From Rhizoctonia solani (Eukaryota > Basidiomycota > Agaricomycetes > Cantharellales > Ceratobasidiaceae), in the NCBI RefSeq assembly GCF_016906535.1, contig NC_057370.1:1798001-1862000 (forward strand): a stretch of 64,000 bases of DNA, read 5' to 3'. The notes under the pieces are model-generated. The model did not search any database and was not told where the DNA came from. It saw only the letters and a list, made by a program, of their open reading frames with translations. A program made the position numbers and the translations under genes. Shown here in pieces: positions 60,483 to 64,000 of this stretch (position 1 is its first letter; each line of letters starts with the position of its first letter).

Positions 60483-63400
60483 TTATTGAGATGGCTCGTA
60501 GTCTGGATCTGAGCTCCCACCCAAGTCCCCAACCCAGTGCGGAAATACTTCAGGCCATTTCTTTTCCCACTCGATAGGGCTCCCTGACACCCCTGCCCGC
60601 TCGCTCATCGTACGCCTTCGTTTTCGAAGAGTTCGAGTAGTTTTATCCGCGTCGTCGTCGTCCGAGGCACGCTCTTTGTTGTATCAGCCATAGCCGAAGT
60701 CGACACTACCCTCCGTGCAGGTGTATGCGTCATTGATCGTTTGTACTTTCGTTTCGGTGTAGGTGTGCTTGCTGTTGAAAAATGGCTGCTCGGGCTGACT
60801 TCTTCCTCTTTGACCTTCTTCTTAGCTGGGGTACCTTTGGGTACATTTTGAGATTCTTTGTTGCTTGACATAGGTCTCTTTTGAGGGCTGGACATCGGAC
60901 GTTCCATAAACTGAGGCTCTATTCGGACTTCGAGAGTGGTGTCTGAATGGTGTGATCGATGTGACTCCAAAATTTGAATCGGTCCGGGCTCCAATGCGGG
61001 ACTCAGAGTAGTGTCTCTAGCCGAAGACTGGTGTTGGGCGGTTTGGGGCTTCTCCAGTATCACCGTCTCTTGGACCAACGTTCGAGCGCGCTTGGCAACA
61101 CCAGCAATTGTCGAACAGAGATTCTCTAAGTTTGATTTATTTGAACCCGTCGGAAGCAGCGGGGCTGGTATAGAAGTAATGGGCCGAAGCAGAGTTGTAT
61201 GTGCATGGTGTGTTTGATAAATTGTATCTTCACCTTCGTCCAATAGTTTAGGGGGTTCGACAAGGGATGATGAGGATTTATCCAAGGAAGGGCCACAAAT
61301 GTTTGAGAGGACGGCCGGATCCGAAGGTCGGTCTATGTGTGTAATGTCATCCTGATCCTGATGGGCAGTAGAGTCTCTGCCTGTGTTCGTGCCCGCCTGA
61401 TCTTCACTCGAGCTCTGTATTTCGTCCATTTCCTCCGAATCGTAATTAGATTTATGATCATTCTCTTCAGCTGCGGGTTTGGACTCCTCGGGGCTTTGTT
61501 TGTGGCTCGTCGGACGCCGCTTAGAAACTTCCTTCGTTTTGTTCTTATTCCGAACAGTACGTGGAGGTATTTTGCCGTACTCGTACACGCGACATAGCTC
61601 GACATTGACGCCCGCGCCCAGTAGTACATCGATCCAAACCTTGAGCTACGAGTAAACACCCCACGACCAGAAACCTGTTATGAAGCTTACTTTTTGTGTT
61701 TCGGAAAGGTTGTCACCAGGGCCTTTGACTTCGACAAATTTGCATGTCTTCTCGGCAGAGTTCCAAACAAAAAGGTCGGGAACACCACCCCTTCGAGAAC
61801 CATACTCTTCAGCGAGTAGGCGGCATATAGCAGCCAAGGCAGGGCCTCCTAGGCACTATTATGAATAAGTAATTGATCAAGTGTGGAAGAAATCCCCTCT
61901 GCACACCTCGACGATTTCGAGTAAATCATTTTCGTGCTCGAACAGATCCCATCGCACCCCAATACACCATGGCTCACGATCCCTTTCGCGGGAATAAACA
62001 GTTTGGACGATCCGACGCGCTGCGCTAGCTGTGTTCTTTAATTCTCCAAGTCTAGTATTGATAAGCTCTTCCCGCGAGCTGAAAAAAGAATCGTGTACGA
62101 GATCCAGAGGCGCGGATTGATAAGGTGTCTCAAACGCTCCTGGGATGGGTGCAAACAGAATGTCCCAAAAGAGGAAACCAAATAACGTCGACACAATAGC
62201 ACCTTCTGAATGAAACCTGCTCAACATGAGTTACTGCACATCGAGCTGATATATCCACAGCATATACCTACCCTCTAAAGCCGAGGCCTGCATAGTATTC
62301 GAGGGCAAGGGTTTCTACGTTTACCTCGCCCTCTTTGCCGGCCCATATTGATTTACCCGTCCACTTGGACCGTTGGTTATTATTAGTTATGGGTAGTGAC
62401 GATGAGGGGGAGCCACTAAAATGCATCATAATAGCTTTATCCATTGGGGATGGGGAGATTTTGGGTGGACTTTCGGGATTCTTGGATGGTGAAGTTGATG
62501 TTTGTGGGGTGTATACTCTACTGCCTTCAATTTGGACTTCTACAGCCACCTTGAGATCATCCTCACACACATACTGCTCGTCCAGGGGCAAACGAAGTTG
62601 CTTTTCTAGCCTTTTCAGGCGGCGTAGTAGCATAGGGCGACTGCCTGAATAGGGGTTAAGTAAGAAACGTTGGCTTGACAATAACTACATAGCTACCTAT
62701 GAATACTAGTTCGTCCTTGAGCCCTATTTGTAAATAGTCTCGTGCTTGGCGAAGGTTTGCCTCTCCCCCACCCATATATTTGGTATAAATGAGGGCCATT
62801 CGGTCGTACCAACGACCTCGTTTGCTTCGCCTCCACCTGGTTTGGCGAAGCAACGCTGCAAGAAGTTTGGCCTCCATATCGTACCTTTTCAGCGCTCCAA
62901 AGCATTCTGCGGCCTTATAGGCTAGTCGAGTCAAGAGATAGCCTAATAATTACCTTAACAATTCGTCGGACATCGTGTATGTTGGTGTGCGCACCTTCTT
63001 CAAACCTCTCTAGACCCCTCTCACGGTGTGATTTATCTTTTAAGTACGCAACCAACAGGTTCCATCTATCCGAATGAGAGCCCCAGATGTCGACAACATC
63101 TTGAGAGGCTTTCAGTCGGTCAAACTTCGCTCCTTGAGGTTGGCCAGCTCCAGCAAGTATGTTCTCGACTTCGTTCAAAAGTAGAGATATCTCCATGTAT
63201 CTTAGTAAGTCGCTACGTGCTGGAAAAACATCTGCTGTTCGTTTATACTCGTATATAGGGTAATTGCGTTTTCCTGCTAGCGATAAAATAGCTGAAAGCA
63301 TAATCGAATTAGCTTCGGATTGCTCAGTGCTACAAATTTATTAAGTGCCTTGAGTCAAACACACGAAGATGTTTAAATCACATACCTTCGGAAATAGACC

Positions 63401-63996
63401 ACACTCACTAAGTGTAATGTCTGGATAACATGTTCCAGGAGTCTGAAGCATGCACCATAGAGTTCTCTACACATCTCTCGTACTCGGCGTTCTTGAAGAG
63501 GTAAGTTTTGTACTTTTCCAGAAACTTGGGGAGGTTTAAATGGGAACAATGCTTGCCAATCGTTAGCATGCCTTTTTAAGGTGGGATTGGAAGTTTTTCT
63601 AGCGGTAGCGAATGGCAACGTAGTTTGCGTGGAGGTCGAGTGCAGGATAGCCTTTACCAAATCATCACGAGTTGATTTAGACTTTGAAGGAATCTTCAAC
63701 CGTTTCCCCATAAGTTTCAACTCTTCAATATTCAGACATTCGAGTAGTTGAGCAGGAGTAGCCGCACTAGTATCTTCCAGAAAAACAACTGACTCAGGCG
63801 GCGGTTCGACACGAGTAGTCAGAGCCGAAGCGCCATCACCCGAGGCGGGGTTACCGGATGTGTTGAGAGTTGGAGCGCAAGTGTCCTCGTCATCGCTGTC
63901 CAGTGTAAGGTCGATCACATCCGTTTGAGCGGATAAAATAGGAGGAGAGTCTTTTGAGTGGAAGTAGCCTGAAAGGTCTAAGAGAGTATCGGCCAT
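60483..63996 (-). CDS. FAN1: FAN1 structure-specific nuclease (VRR-NUC)
   Basis: The start at 63996 gives MADTLLDLSGYFHSKDSPPI, a SAP-like DNA-binding motif (QLLECLNIEELKLMGKRLKI ... DDLVKAIL), a helical TPR-like middle (DRWNLLVAYLKDKSHRERGL; ECFGALKRYDMEAKLLAALL) and the nuclease domain: HSEGAIVSTLFGFLFWDILF, YGSRRGGVPDLFVWN and KFVEVKGPGDNLSETQK, with PD-D/ExK catalytic residues. FAN1 cuts branched DNA during interstrand crosslink repair. No UBZ finger is seen at the N-terminus. After the nuclease domain comes an unusual Ser/Lys-rich tail of about 360 residues. The read frame stops at 60605, but one extra A (minus strand) at 60675-60677 gives a longer frame ending GGSSDPDYEPSQ at TAA 60483-60485, which I prefer. 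Confidence 0.9.
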
Positions 63997-64000
63997 GGTT

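Overview
The window looks like nuclear DNA of a filamentous basidiomycete. Genes are closely packed on both strands and broken by many 48-60 nt GT-AG introns. The gene set is a eukaryotic housekeeping one (NSP1, RNR2, ATE1, ALG8, FBP1, VMA21), and a priA-like Cys-rich secreted protein points to Agaricomycetes. A Rhizoctonia/Ceratobasidium-type fungus is my best inference; I cannot confirm the species from the sequence alone.

Layout, left to right: a partial Ser/Pro-rich gene (-), nucleoporin NSP1 (+), a BRD8/Bdc1-like bromodomain subunit (-), a gene-poor 2.8 kb stretch, a small Pro-rich protein with a clear TATA box (+), calcineurin B (-), mitochondrial tRNA-modification GTPase MSS1/MnmE (+), a very large Axl2-like membrane protein (+), a BAG-domain co-chaperone (-), a priA-like protein (-), Mediator MED17 (-), an 87-residue one-pass membrane protein (+), protein phosphatase inhibitor 2 (-), a DUF2828/vWA protein (-), ATE1 (+), inner membrane peptidase IMP2 (-), ALG8 (+), RNR2 (-), a disordered Ser/Pro-rich protein (+), VMA21 (-), a CCCH zinc-finger protein (+), proteasome alpha7 (-), NUP82/NUP88 (+), SKN7 (-), a gene-poor 3.2 kb stretch, an intron-containing tRNA-Ile(UAU) (-), fructose-1,6-bisphosphatase (+) and FAN1 nuclease (-). 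Most neighbours are divergent or convergent; there is no metabolic cluster. The genes are individual housekeeping and signalling functions rather than one pathway.

A feature that affects every reading of this window: many conserved genes carry single-base reading-frame breaks, and nearly all are repaired by lengthening a short homopolymer run by one base. This is best explained by homopolymer undercalling in the assembly, not by mass pseudogenisation. The CDS intervals below therefore span start to stop across introns and such breaks. The most unusual biological observations are three tandem divergent modules on the cytosolic side of the Axl2-like protein, a GC-AG intron inside the bromodomain, an E-box (CACGTG) concentrated in promoters, and two small multi-exon membrane-protein genes.
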